From Nocardioides daedukensis (lineage in GTDB: Bacteria > Actinomycetota > Actinomycetes > Propionibacteriales > Nocardioidaceae): a DNA stretch of 64,000 bases. This document shows, piece after piece, positions 15,124 through 25,471 of this stretch. Position 1 is the stretch's first letter; every line of letters begins with the position of its first letter. The stretch spans positions 1,922,001 to 1,986,000 of the forward strand of contig NZ_JACCAA010000001.1 of assembly GCF_013408415.1 (NCBI RefSeq), read 5' to 3'. The notes below the pieces were generated by a model. That model saw only the letters and a program-made list of their open reading frames with translations, searched no databases and had not been told where the DNA came from. The translations under genes and the position numbers were made by a program.

Positions 15124-16755
15124 ATGGATGGCGACCAGATCCTCACCTCGGGCCTCTTCCTCTCGGTCGTGGCCCTGACCGTCTACATCACCTTCCGCGC
15201 CAGCCGGGGCAGCAGCGGCACCACCGACTTCTATGCCGGCGGACGCGGGTTCTCCGGTTTCCAGAACGGTCTGGCGATCGGCGGCGACTACATGTCGGCG
15301 GCGTCGTTCCTCGGCATCTCCGGCGCGATCGCGCTCTCCGGCTATGACGGCTTCCTCTACTCGATCGGCTTCCTCGTCGCCTGGCTGGTGGCGCTGCTGC
15401 TCGTCGCAGAGGTGCTGCGCAACTCCGGGCGCTACACGATGGCCGACCAGCTCGCCTACCGGATGAAGCAGCGCCCGGTCCGCACCGCGGCCGCCACCTC
15501 GACCGTGGTCGTGTCGATCTTCTACCTGCTCGCGCAGATGGTCGGCGCCGGCGCCCTGGTCACCCTGCTGCTGGGCGTCGAGTCCGACTGGCTCAAGAAC
15601 CTGACCATCTTCTTCGTCGGCGGCCTGATGATCTTCTACGTCACCGTCGGCGGGATGAAGGGCACCACCTGGGTGCAGATCATCAAGGCAGTGCTGCTGA
15701 TGATCGGCTCCCTGCTGATCGTCGTGCTCGTGCTCGCGCACTTCGGGTTCAACCTCTCCGAGCTGCTCGGCACCGCCGCCTCCAACACCGGCCAGGGCAA
15801 TGCGTTCCTCGAGCCGGGACTGAAATATGGCACCGACATGACCTCCAAGCTGGACTTCGTCTCGCTCGGGATCGCCCTGGTGCTGGGCACCGCAGGCCTG
15901 CCGCACATCCTGATCCGCTTCTACACGGTGCCGACCTCGCGCGACGCCCGGAAGTCGGTGCTGTGGGCGATCGGCCTGATCGGCGCGTTCTACCTGATGA
16001 CCCTGGTCCTCGGCTTCGGCGCTGCGGCGATGCTCGACACCGAGGCCTACGCCAAGGTCAAGGAGTCCAGCGGAAACTTGGCCTCCCCGCTGCTCGCCGA
16101 AGAGGTCGGAGGAGGCGCTGGCACGACCGGCGGCGCGATCCTGCTGGCTCTGATCGCCGCGGTGGCCTTCGCCACGATCCTGGCAGTGGTTGCCGGCCTG
16201 ACGCTGACCTCGTCGGCCAGTGTGGCCCACGACCTCTACAACAGCGTGGGCAAGAAGGGGAAGGCGACCGAGAAGGAGGAGCTGAAGGTGGCTCGCATCG
16301 CGGCCGGCTGCATCGGCCTGGTGGCGATCATCCTGGCCATCCCCGCCCAGAACCTGAACATCGCCTTCCTGGTGGCCCTGGCCTTCGCCATCGCTGCCTC
16401 GGCCAACCTGCCGGCGATCATCTACAACATGTTCTGGCGCCGCTTCAACACCCGCGGTGCGGTGTGGAGCATCTATGGCGGGCTGATCTCGGCAGTGGGC
16501 CTGGTGGTCTTTTCGCCGGTGATGTCCGGCAAGGGCGTCGACGCTGAAGGCAACAACCTCTCGCTGCTGCCGACCAGCATCGACATCTCCTGGTTCCCCC
16601 TGGAGAACCCGGGCATCGTGTCGATCCCGCTGGGCTTCCTGCTCGGCTTCATCGGCTCGATCACCTCGAAGGAGAACTCCGCAGCGGAGCGTTACACCGA
16701 GCTCGAGGTGCGCGCCCTGTCCGGAGCGGGCGCAGAAAAGGCGATCCAGCACTGA
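15124..16755 (+). CDS. actP: Cation/acetate symporter ActP
   Basis: 543 residues, the usual ActP length, with about 13 hydrophobic segments. SSS motifs include TTDFYAGGRGFSGFQNG, IGGDYMSAASFLGISG, GGMKGTTWVQIIKA and GTAGLPHILIRFYTVP. Na-coupled uptake of acetate and related short carboxylates across the cytoplasmic membrane. It follows the DUF485 gene by one base and precedes acs by 465 bases, giving an uptake-plus-activation module. The probable CRP/GlxR site in the operon promoter suggests control by cAMP level. Confidence 0.95.
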   Translation: MDGDQILTSGLFLSVVALTVYITFRASRGSSGTTDFYAGGRGFSGFQNGLAIGGDYMSAASFLGISGAIALSGYDGFLYSIGFLVAWLVALLLVAEVLRNSGRYTMADQLAYRMKQRPVRTAAATSTVVVSIFYLLAQMVGAGALVTLLLGVESDWLKNLTIFFVGGLMIFYVTVGGMKGTTWVQIIKAVLLMIGSLLIVVLVLAHFGFNLSELLGTAASNTGQGNAFLEPGLKYGTDMTSKLDFVSLGIALVLGTAGLPHILIRFYTVPTSRDARKSVLWAIGLIGAFYLMTLVLGFGAAAMLDTEAYAKVKESSGNLASPLLAEEVGGGAGTTGGAILLALIAAVAFATILAVVAGLTLTSSASVAHDLYNSVGKKGKATEKEELKVARIAAGCIGLVAIILAIPAQNLNIAFLVALAFAIAASANLPAIIYNMFWRRFNTRGAVWSIYGGLISAVGLVVFSPVMSGKGVDAEGNNLSLLPTSIDISWFPLENPGIVSIPLGFLLGFIGSITSKENSAAERYTELEVRALSGAGAEKAIQH

Positions 16756-16777
16756 TCGTGCCGGATCGCCTCCTCGG

Positions 16778-16805
16778 ACCGCCGGTGGTTCAGACCACCG
16801 GCGGT
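16778..16805. terminator. Bidirectional hairpin between convergent genes
   Basis: Perfect 12-bp stem ACCGCCGGTGGT (16778-16789) with complement at 16794-16805 and a 4-base loop. The loop and right arm carry the stop codon and last codons of the minus-strand DUF6458 gene, so coding and termination are merged. It lies 22 bases after the actP stop. Confidence 0.8.
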
Positions 16806-17014
16806 TCGCGCCGGTCGTCCACGACGTGCGTGGTGCGAGAGCGCTGCGCGTTCATGACCAGGGCGAGCACGATGGCGAGCACGCCCAGCAACGCCAGGAT
16901 CCAACCCAGCGTGTCGGAGGCAATCACGTCGTCGACGCTCGCTGGCAGGTCGACCGCCCCCAACCCGAGGATCAGGCCGATGGCAAGCAGCACGATTCCT
17001 AGACCGATTCCCAT
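16790..17014 (-). CDS. DUF6458 family small membrane protein
   Basis: 74 residues: an N-terminal hydrophobic helix (MGIGLGIVLLAIGLILGLGA), a short polar loop with VDLPASVDDVIASDTLGW, a second helix (about 37-55) and a basic, polar tail (NAQRSRTTHVVDD). This is the two-helix hairpin of DUF6458, a small actinobacterial family without known function. AAGGAG is found about 9 bases before the ATG, and a TACAGT -10 lies further upstream. Convergent with actP. Confidence 0.85.
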   Translation of the reverse strand: MGIGLGIVLLAIGLILGLGAVDLPASVDDVIASDTLGWILALLGVLAIVLALVMNAQRSRTTHVVDDRREPPVV

Positions 17015-17220
17015 GATGAGCTCCTTGACTGTAGTGAATTGTCCCGTTATCCACAGTCGGTCAACCCAACCCCCAAGTCAACGACCGAAGCGGGTCGCCG
17101 CGCCGCGGATGCACCTTTTGCACCGCATCCCCATCGACACATCCACCCTCGTGCCCACCCGTTCTTGGCCCTAGGCTGGCCAGACGCCGGTCGTTCAATG
17201 AAACCGAATCAGGAGACACC

Positions 17221-19230
<2,010 letters not shown>

Positions 19231-19239
19231 CCCTCCCGC

Positions 19240-19287
19240 CGACCCGGCAGTTGTTGACGCCCCCCACCGTCAACAACTGCCGGGTCG
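19240..19287. repeat. Palindromic intergenic repeat, copy 1
   Basis: Perfect 20-bp arms (CGACCCGGCAGTTGTTGACG at 19240-19259, complement at 19268-19287) with an 8-base loop, 10 bases after the acs stop. Same family as the elements at 19324, 35595, 39043 and 48298. A transcript would form a strong hairpin, so it may also terminate acs transcription. Confidence 0.85.
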
Positions 19288-19323
19288 ACGCACGTCAGGC
19301 CCCGGCTCAGCGCACCTCACCGC

Positions 19324-19371
19324 CGAGCCGGCAGTTGTTGACGCCCCCCACCGTCAACAACTGCCGGGTCG
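19324..19371. repeat. Palindromic intergenic repeat, copy 2
   Basis: Near-exact copy of the element 84 bases upstream: arms 19324-19343 and 19352-19371 with one mismatch, and the same 8-base loop CCCCCCAC. The tandem arrangement with an identical loop indicates recent duplication. Confidence 0.85.
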
Positions 19372-19384
19372 ATGCAAAATGCAG

Positions 19385-19421
19385 CGCGGCCGCCGTTCCC
19401 CCGAGGGGAGCGGCGGCCGCG
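19385..19421. terminator. Strong hairpin between acs and crp
   Basis: CGCGGCCGCCG (19385-19395) pairs with 19411-19421; inner bases TTCCCC/GGGGAG also pair, leaving a 3-base loop, so the stem is about 17 bp. It lies 32 bases beyond the stop of crp (minus strand) and after acs, so it probably stops both transcripts. Confidence 0.75.
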
Positions 19422-19452
19422 TGCTACGTCGTACGACGTGTGGCGTTGGTGA

Positions 19453-20130
19453 TCAGCGGGCGCGGCGCGAGAGGCGCTCGATGTCCATGATCACGACCGA
19501 GCGCGGCTCGAGGCGGAGCCAACCGCGCGAGGCGAAGTCGGCGAGGGCCTTGTTGACCGTCTCGCGGGAGGCACCGACCAGCTGGGCCAGCTCCTCCTGG
19601 GTGAGGTCGTGGTGGACGTGTACGCCGTCGTCGGCGGTGCGGCCGAAGCGGTCTGCCAGCTCGAGCAGCGCCTTGGCGACACGGCCGGGCACGTCGGAGA
19701 AGACCAGGTCGGCGTTGACGTCGTTGGCCTTGCGCAGGCGGCTGGCGATCTGGGAGAGCAGGCCGTGCGCGACCGCAGGACGTCCCTCCAGCCAGCGCAG
19801 CAGGTCCTCGTGGGAGAGCGAGGCGAACGCGGCGTCGGTGACGGTGGTGACCGTGGCGGAACGCGGGCCCGGGTCGAAGAGCGAGAGCTCACCGAACATG
19901 GCGCCGGGGCCGAGGATGGCCAAGAGGTTCTCGCGACCGTCCGAAGAGGTGCGGCCGAGCTTCACCTTGCCCTCGAGGACGACGTAGAGCTTGTCGCCGG
20001 AGTCACCTTCGTGGAAGAGGACCTCGCCCCTGCGCAGTCGGGTCTCGCCCATCGACGACCGCAACGCCGTGGCGGCCTCGTCGTCGAGCGCGCTGAAGAG
20101 CGGAGCCTGACGCAGCACGTCGTTGTCCAC
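19453..20130 (-). CDS. crp: Crp/GlxR-family global transcriptional regulator
   Basis: 225 residues, close to Rv3676 Crp along its whole length. cNMP-binding domain 1-115 with [16 protein letters not shown], the phosphate-binding cassette, including the Arg-Ser needed for cyclic nucleotide; a dimer helix, then a winged helix-turn-helix with [19 protein letters not shown] and the end ERLSRRAR. cAMP-responsive regulator of carbon metabolism. GTG 20130 is chosen because GGAGGAAC lies just upstream and it gives the family N-terminus. Divergent from nth, as in mycobacteria. Promoter overlaps an inverted repeat at 20205-20228. Confidence 0.95.
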   Translation of the reverse strand: MDNDVLRQAPLFSALDDEAATALRSSMGETRLRRGEVLFHEGDSGDKLYVVLEGKVKLGRTSSDGRENLLAILGPGAMFGELSLFDPGPRSATVTTVTDAAFASLSHEDLLRWLEGRPAVAHGLLSQIASRLRKANDVNADLVFSDVPGRVAKALLELADRFGRTADDGVHVHHDLTQEELAQLVGASRETVNKALADFASRGWLRLEPRSVVIMDIERLSRRAR

Positions 20131-20204
20131 AAGTTCCTCCCAAGTGGTTGAGGTTTGGCCATCAAGCGGGTCCGGGGTTGCCGGGGCGGGCACGATCCTA
20201 GCCG

Positions 20205-20228
20205 TGGTCCACATCACATCATGGACCA
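20205..20228. promoter_or_regulatory. Inverted repeat in the crp promoter
   Basis: TGGTCCA (20205-20211) and TGGACCA (20222-20228) are perfect complements separated by 10 bases. A candidate crp -10 TAGGAT lies on the minus strand at 20195-20200, so the repeat covers the -35 side. It does not fit the TGTGA-N6-TCACA consensus well, so the binding factor may not be Crp itself. Confidence 0.4.
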
Positions 20229-20299
20229 TCGACGAGCCAAACCGCGAAGCGGGGACCAGATTCGCATCGGTGTCGGTCCGTCCACGTAGGCTGTCGATC

Positions 20300-21019
20300 G
20301 TGTCGACCACTCCTGCGAAGCCCGCGCAATCACACACCGCGCTGGTCCGCAGGGCCCGGAAGGTCAACCGTGTCCTCGGAGAAACCTATCCCGACGCCCG
20401 CTGTGAACTCGATTTCGCCAACCCCTTCGAGCTTCTGGTCGTCACCGTGCTCAGCGCGCAGACCACCGATCGCCGGGTCAACGCCACCCGCCCGGCGATC
20501 TTCGCCCGCTGGCCGGACGCCTCGACGATGGCCGCGGCCGACCGCGCCGAGATGGAGCAGGTGATCGGTCCACTCGGCTTCTTCCGCGCCAAGACCGAAT
20601 CCCTGCTCAAGCTCAGCGCCGCACTCGTCACCGACCACGGCGGCGAGGTCCCCGGACGCCTCGAGGATCTGGTCAAGCTTCCCGGGGTCGGACGCAAGAC
20701 CGCCAACGTCGTGCTCGGCAACGCCTTCGACGTCCCGGGGATAACCGTCGACACCCACTTCGGCAGGTTGGTCCGGCGCCTCGGCTGGACGCAGGAGACA
20801 GATCCGGTCAAGGTCGAGCACGCCATCGGTGCGCTCTTCCCCAAGCAGGACTGGACGATGCTCTCCCACCACCTCATCTGGCACGGTCGTCGTCGTTGCC
20901 ACGCCAAGAAGCCGGCCTGCGGCGCCTGCCCGGTCGCGACCTGGTGCCCGTCCTTCGGCGAGGGCCCGGTCGACCCCGAGGCGGCCGCCGCCCTGGTCAA
21001 GACCCAGGGGCCTGCATGA
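20300..21019 (+). CDS. nth: Endonuclease III
   Basis: 239 residues. Bifunctional DNA glycosylase/AP lyase that removes oxidised pyrimidines. The helix-hairpin-helix [14 protein letters not shown] carries the catalytic Lys, the Asp is in TVDTHFGR, and the C-terminal [4Fe-4S] loop has the exact C-x6-C-x2-C-x5-C spacing ([17 protein letters not shown]). GTG 20300 has TAGGCT (20287-20292) ending 7 bases upstream, a leaderless arrangement. First of a four-gene string nth-tlpA-nudix-marP joined by 4-base stop/start overlaps, the same order as Rv3674c-Rv3671c. Confidence 0.96.
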   Translation: MSTTPAKPAQSHTALVRRARKVNRVLGETYPDARCELDFANPFELLVVTVLSAQTTDRRVNATRPAIFARWPDASTMAAADRAEMEQVIGPLGFFRAKTESLLKLSAALVTDHGGEVPGRLEDLVKLPGVGRKTANVVLGNAFDVPGITVDTHFGRLVRRLGWTQETDPVKVEHAIGALFPKQDWTMLSHHLIWHGRRRCHAKKPACGACPVATWCPSFGEGPVDPEAAAALVKTQGPA

Positions 21020-21621
21020 AGAACCTCCTCGCCGGGGCAGCGGTGGCGCTGCTCCTGGCCACTGGCTGTACGGCGCCCTCGGGCGAGGGCCCCGGCAAGG
21101 CCAAGGTGGACGTCGACACCGCTGAGCTGCGTGCCATGAAGGCCGACAGCGAGATCGCCGAATGCGAGCCCGGCACCGACGAGCACGTGGACGGGGGGCT
21201 GCCCGAGGTCACGCTCCCTTGCCTGGGCGGCGGCGAGTCGGTCGACCTGTCCACCCTGCGCGGACCGATGGTGGTCAACCTCTGGGCCGCGTGGTGCGGT
21301 CCCTGTCGACGAGAGATGCCGATGCTCGAGGAGTTCCATGCGAAGTGGAACGGCAAGGTCGCGGTGCTTGGCATCGACTACAACGACACCCAGACCAGCA
21401 ACGCGATGCAGCTCGCGATCGACTCCGGCGTGACCTATCCACTGCTCGCCGATCCTCAGACCGAGCTGGCCCTCAAGGATCCGCTGCCCAACATCCGAGG
21501 ACTTCCGTTCACCGTCCTCGTCGATGCCAACGGCAAGGTCGTCCACCAGGAATATGCCGAGATCAAGAGCCTGGGCCAGCTCGAGGACATGGTGGAGAAG
21601 CACTTGGGAGTGACCGAATGA
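21016..21621 (+). CDS. Thioredoxin-like lipoprotein (TlpA/ResA family)
   Basis: 201 residues. A lipoprotein signal ends at C18 (LLLATGC), so the protein should be anchored on the outer face of the membrane. The thioredoxin domain (about 65-195) has the active site [13 protein letters not shown] and cis-Pro in [10 protein letters not shown]. Two additional Cys (AECEPG and TLPCLGG) before the thioredoxin fold are also found in the mycobacterial Rv3673c type. Probably a reductant for extracytoplasmic disulfides, perhaps in cytochrome c maturation or for the disulfide of MarP in the same operon (inference). Starts with ATGA overlap with nth. Confidence 0.9.
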   Translation: MKNLLAGAAVALLLATGCTAPSGEGPGKAKVDVDTAELRAMKADSEIAECEPGTDEHVDGGLPEVTLPCLGGGESVDLSTLRGPMVVNLWAAWCGPCRREMPMLEEFHAKWNGKVAVLGIDYNDTQTSNAMQLAIDSGVTYPLLADPQTELALKDPLPNIRGLPFTVLVDANGKVVHQEYAEIKSLGQLEDMVEKHLGVTE

Positions 21622-22322
21622 TCCCCGACTGGCTCGAACCGATCCGGCAGGGCGCGGAGTCGATCACCGTCCACGACCTGACCCGATTCATGCCTCCCGA
21701 GGGCAGCGACCCGCGCCGCGGCGCCGTACTGATGCTCTTCGGCGAGGACGAGCACGGACCCGAGCTGCTGCTCACCGAGCGCTCACACACGATGCGCTCC
21801 CACCCCGGCCAGGTGTCGTTCCCGGGCGGGGGCATCGACCCGGGCGAGACGGCGTACGACGCTGCCCTGCGCGAGGCGTGGGAGGAGACCGGCCTGAACC
21901 CCGACGGTGTCGAGCTGTTCGCCGAGCTGCCCGAGCTGTGGCTGCCGCCGAGCAACTATGCCGTCACGCCGATCCTCGGCTGGTGGGCCGAGCCCTCGCC
22001 GGTGACCACGCACTCGATCGAGGAGGTGCACGCCATCCACCGGGTGCCGATCAGCGACCTCGTCGAACCGACGCACCGGATCAACGTCCGCCACCCCGGC
22101 AGCGGCTGGCTTGGTCCGGGCTTCCTGATCGGCGAGAACCGCGACGTCATCCTGTGGGGATTCACCGCCGGCATCATCTCCCGGCTCTTCGACCACGTCG
22201 GGTGGACCAAGGAATGGGACACCGACCGGGTGCACGACATCCCTGACTACATGCTTGTGGGCCAGCCCCAGCCGACGACTCCCCCGCCCAACACACGCTT
22301 CCAAGAAGGACCAGGCCGTTGA
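21618..22322 (+). CDS. Nudix hydrolase, CoA-pyrophosphatase type
   Basis: 234 residues. Complete Nudix box GGGIDPGETAYDAALREAW followed by EETGL, preceded by SHPGQVSFPGG, the UPF0035-like motif (LLxxRxxxMRxHxGQVxFPGG) that marks coenzyme A diphosphatases such as NUDT7/YeaB. It would cleave CoA or a related dinucleotide in the cytoplasm. The C-terminal 20 residues are Pro-rich and variable. It overlaps tlpA by ATGA and marP by TTGA, as part of the conserved nth operon (Rv3672c equivalent). Confidence 0.92.
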   Translation: MIPDWLEPIRQGAESITVHDLTRFMPPEGSDPRRGAVLMLFGEDEHGPELLLTERSHTMRSHPGQVSFPGGGIDPGETAYDAALREAWEETGLNPDGVELFAELPELWLPPSNYAVTPILGWWAEPSPVTTHSIEEVHAIHRVPISDLVEPTHRINVRHPGSGWLGPGFLIGENRDVILWGFTAGIISRLFDHVGWTKEWDTDRVHDIPDYMLVGQPQPTTPPPNTRFQEGPGR

Positions 22323-23494
22323 ACGGACTCGACCTGATCGTCATCCTCCTGGTCCTCGCCTATGCCATCTCGGGCTACTGGCAGGGCTTCGTCACCGGCG
22401 CGTTCGCCACGGCAGGTCTTCTGCTCGGCGGCCTGTTCGGCATCTGGCTCGCGCCGTTGGTGCTCGAGGGGATCGAGCCATCGGTCTGGGTCTCGCTGGG
22501 TGCGCTGTTCATCGTGATCCTCTCCGCGACCCTGGGCCAGGCGCTGCTGCAATACGGCGGCGCCAAGGTGCGCGACCAGATCACCTGGCAGCCGGCGCGA
22601 GCCCTGGACGCGATCGGTGGGTCGCTGCTCAGCGCCGTGGCGGTGCTGGTCGTGGCCTGGGCGCTGGGTGTCGCGGTGGCCGGCTCCAAGATCGGCCCGA
22701 TCACGCCGATGGTGCGCGAGTCGGTGGTCCTGGCCAAGGTGGACCGGGTGCTGCCCGACCGGGCCAGCGAGGCGCTCAACGCGTTCAACAACGTGGTCGG
22801 CAACAGCTTCTTCCCGCGCTACCTGGAGCCCTTCGCACCCGAGCGCATCGTCGAGGTCGAGCCGCCCCCCCCGGGGATCGGTCGTGACCCCGACGTCGAT
22901 CAGGCCGCCAGGAGCGTGCTGAAGATCCACGGCGCCAACAACTGTGGCCGCGGCGTGGAGGGGACCGGCTTCGTCTATGGCCCCGAGCGGATCATGACCA
23001 ACGCGCACGTGGTGGCCGGCGTGAACGACCCCGAGGTGCTCGTCGGTGACTCGAAGCTCGGCGCGGACGTCGTCTACTACAACAAGGACCTCGACGTCGC
23101 CGTGCTGAAGGTGCCGGGCCTCGAGCGTCCGCGACTCGCCTTCGACGAGGGCGGGAAGCCAGGCCAGGGCGTCGCCTTCCTCGGCTATCCGCAGGACGGC
23201 CCCTACAACGTCCAGCCCGGTCGCATCCGGGCCGAGCAGCGCCTCCGCTCCCCCAACATCTATGGCACCGGCACGGTGATCCGTGAGGTCTTCTCGCTGC
23301 GCGGGCTGATCCGCCCCGGCAACTCGGGCGGACCGGTGGTCAGCTCGGCCGGCGACGTGGTGGGCGTGATCTTCGCAGCCTCCGTCACCGACTCCGACAC
23401 CGGATATGCGCTCACTGCCGAGGCGGTCAAGCAAGCCGCCGCCGAGGGCCTGGCCCGCAGCGAAGGGGTCAGCACCGGCGACTGCGCCGGCTGA
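22319..23494 (+). CDS. marP: Membrane-anchored serine protease MarP
   Basis: 391 residues. Four N-terminal helices (about 5-22, 28-48, 57-78, 98-122) form a CvpA-like anchor; a chymotrypsin-like protease follows. The catalytic triad is H230 (TNAHVVAG), D259 (KDLDVAVLKV) and S336 (GNSGGP). C209 and C389 match the regulatory disulfide known in Mycobacterium tuberculosis MarP (Rv3671c), which needs it for acid-induced activity. Acts in the periplasm-like space and is needed for acid resistance in mycobacteria. Starts with a TTG in a TTGA overlap with the Nudix gene. Confidence 0.93.
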   Translation: MNGLDLIVILLVLAYAISGYWQGFVTGAFATAGLLLGGLFGIWLAPLVLEGIEPSVWVSLGALFIVILSATLGQALLQYGGAKVRDQITWQPARALDAIGGSLLSAVAVLVVAWALGVAVAGSKIGPITPMVRESVVLAKVDRVLPDRASEALNAFNNVVGNSFFPRYLEPFAPERIVEVEPPPPGIGRDPDVDQAARSVLKIHGANNCGRGVEGTGFVYGPERIMTNAHVVAGVNDPEVLVGDSKLGADVVYYNKDLDVAVLKVPGLERPRLAFDEGGKPGQGVAFLGYPQDGPYNVQPGRIRAEQRLRSPNIYGTGTVIREVFSLRGLIRPGNSGGPVVSSAGDVVGVIFAASVTDSDTGYALTAEAVKQAAAEGLARSEGVSTGDCAG

Positions 23495-23613
23495 GGCGGA
23501 CGTTCGCCGCGCCAGCGGTGCGCCAAGGACTCCCCGCGGGTACGACGTACCGCGCCGTCGGCGTCTGCCGTCGACCAGTGAAATCTAGGGCCAAGAACCG
23601 AGCGTCGGGGGAC

Positions 23614-24015
23614 TCAGGAGCGCTTGAGCGCTGCCTTGGTCTCCTGCGCGTGGTGGATCGCCTTCTCGGGGCCCTTGACCTGCTTGACCTTCTTGAGCCC
23701 GATGAAAGCCAGCAGGCCGGCCAGGAGCAGGTAGAAGACGAAGACGATCAGGTAGGCCCAGTGCAGGTCGAGGCCGTCACCGTTCCAGTGGATCAGGTGA
23801 GCCAGGAAGATCGAGAAGATGATGATCGCCAGCACCAGCAGGAACCCGGCGGCGGCGAACAGCCCGATCCCGGTGCCACCAGCCTTGACGCTGACCTTGA
23901 GTTCAGACTTCGCGAGCTTGATCTCGTTGGAGATGATGCTCGAGATGTCGCGCTGGGCGTCTGCGACGAGTCGGCCGATGGTCGGCTCTTCGCTCTTCAC
24001 CTCGTCGAGGGACAT
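23614..24015 (-). CDS. Holin-like membrane protein (Actinobacterial Holin-X / DUF1469)
   Basis: 133 residues. An N-terminal amphipathic region (EPTIGRLVADAQRDISSII) is followed by two hydrophobic helices (about 48-73 and 85-107) and a basic tail rich in Lys. This is the phage-holin superfamily III/DUF1469 layout common next to marP and nhaA in actinobacteria. It is a chromosomal housekeeping protein rather than a phage holin; the function is unknown. GGGAGAG lies about 7 bases before the ATG. Confidence 0.85.
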   Translation of the reverse strand: MSLDEVKSEEPTIGRLVADAQRDISSIISNEIKLAKSELKVSVKAGGTGIGLFAAAGFLLVLAIIIFSIFLAHLIHWNGDGLDLHWAYLIVFVFYLLLAGLLAFIGLKKVKQVKGPEKAIHHAQETKAALKRS

Positions 24016-24095
24016 GCGGGTCTCTCCCTGGGTTTCGGCTTGCTGATCAGTCCGATCGCGACTCTACACGGCCGGGCGGGCGGGGTGGCTCCGCC

Positions 24096-25343
24096 TCAGA
24101 GCTGTTCGTCCTCGGGGGACGGGTCGGCATAGGGCCCCGAGACGGATCCGACCCGCTGGTGCACCCGGTTGCGCCAGACCAGGATCGCGGCACCGATCAG
24201 CGCTGCGACCAGTGAGCCGAAGAGGACCGCCGTCTTGGCCGCCTCTCGCTCGGTGCCGGTGAAGGAGAGGTCGGAGACCAGCAGCGAGACGGTGAACCCG
24301 ATGCCGGCCAGGACCGCGATCCCGAAGACGTCGATCCACTTCACGTCGGGATCGATCTCGGCGCGGGTCAGCTTGGTGAGCAGCCACGAACCGCAGAAGA
24401 TGCCGAGCGGCTTTCCGATCACCAGTCCGGCCACGACCCCGATCACCACCGGGTCCTTGACCAGGTCGGCACCGCCGGCGATGACCACCCCTGCGGACAT
24501 CAACGCGAAGAACGGCACGGCCAGTCCCGACGACCACGGCCCGAGGACATGCTCGAGCTGTTCGGCGGGGCTGTCCTCCTCGCCGTCGTCGGTGCGCACG
24601 CGGGTGAGCAGGCCGAGTACGACGCCCGCGATCGTCGCGTGGATGCCGCTCTCGTGGGTGAACCACCAGGCCCCGATCGCCAGCGGCACGTAGGGCAGCC
24701 ACATCGAGACCCGGAAGTGCTGCAGGGCCCACCACGCGGCGCAGCAGGCGATCGCGATCAGCAGCGAGACGAGGTCGAAGCCGGCGGCGTAGAAGACCGC
24801 GATGATGACGATCACGATCAGGTCGTCGACCACAGCAAGGGTGAGCAGGAAGATCCGCAGCTGGCTGGGCAGCGACGAACCGACCACGGCCAGGACGGCG
24901 ACGGCGAAAGCGATGTCGGTCGCTGCCGGGATCGCCCAGCCGCCCAGGTGGCCGTCGCCGAAGACGTTGATCAACGCATAGATCAGCGCAGGTGTGGCCA
25001 CCCCACAGGCGGCGGCGACGATCGGCAGCATGGCGTCGGAGACCTTCGACAGCGACCCGACGACGAACTCTCGCTTGAGCTCCAGACCGGTGACGAAGAA
25101 GAAGAGGGTGAGCGCGCCGTCGGCTGCCCAGTGCTCGATGTTGAGCGGCCCGAGCTCGAACTCGCGCAGGTGCTCATAGGTGTCACCGAACGACGAGTTC
25201 GCCCACACCACGGCGGCGACAGCCGCCGCGAGGGCGAGGATGCCGCCGACGGTGTCGCGGCGCAGCATGTCGCCGATCCGCGCCGCCTCGCGGGCGGTCG
25301 GGTCGGGCAGGAAACGGAAGGGCAGACGGGACATGAGCCTCAT
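24096..25343 (-). CDS. nhaA: Na+/H+ antiporter NhaA
   Basis: 415 residues with about 12 hydrophobic helices. NhaA hallmarks are LTLFFFVTGLELKREFVVG, the discontinuous-helix IPAATDIAFAVAVLA, and the ion-binding Asp pair in LTLAVVDDLIVIVIIA. Exports Na+ (or Li+) against protons and thereby handles salt and alkaline stress. ATG 25343 is given as start; an ATG three codons downstream (25334, with GAGG close upstream) is equally possible. The C-terminal 25 residues are polar and variable. It lies convergent-neighbour to the holin-like gene and in no clear operon. Confidence 0.95.
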   Translation of the reverse strand: MRLMSRLPFRFLPDPTAREAARIGDMLRRDTVGGILALAAAVAAVVWANSSFGDTYEHLREFELGPLNIEHWAADGALTLFFFVTGLELKREFVVGSLSKVSDAMLPIVAAACGVATPALIYALINVFGDGHLGGWAIPAATDIAFAVAVLAVVGSSLPSQLRIFLLTLAVVDDLIVIVIIAVFYAAGFDLVSLLIAIACCAAWWALQHFRVSMWLPYVPLAIGAWWFTHESGIHATIAGVVLGLLTRVRTDDGEEDSPAEQLEHVLGPWSSGLAVPFFALMSAGVVIAGGADLVKDPVVIGVVAGLVIGKPLGIFCGSWLLTKLTRAEIDPDVKWIDVFGIAVLAGIGFTVSLLVSDLSFTGTEREAAKTAVLFGSLVAALIGAAILVWRNRVHQRVGSVSGPYADPSPEDEQL

Positions 25344-25471
25344 TCGGGTAGCAGTCAGCGGATCCGCCGCGCCAGCACCAAGGCCTCTCGCGACGAGCCG
25401 ACCAGTCTTCCCGGCACACCGGGGGCCACTCTACTCGTGCGGTGGACGCGTGCGGATGAGCACGTGCCGGG

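Noticed and set aside
15070..16752. Minus-strand 560-codon frame opposite actP
   Set aside because: Antisense of a well-conserved symporter; composition (Gly, Gln, His, Asp runs) is typical of high-GC shadow frames.
19426..19439. Palindrome ACGTCGTACGACGT near the crp 3' end
   Set aside because: GTACGAC/GTCGTAC strings are frequent throughout this DNA, including in coding regions, so I give it no regulatory meaning.
23614..24015. Prophage holin
   Set aside because: Although the family name contains holin, no other phage gene is near and the gene is a standard neighbour of marP/nhaA in actinobacteria.
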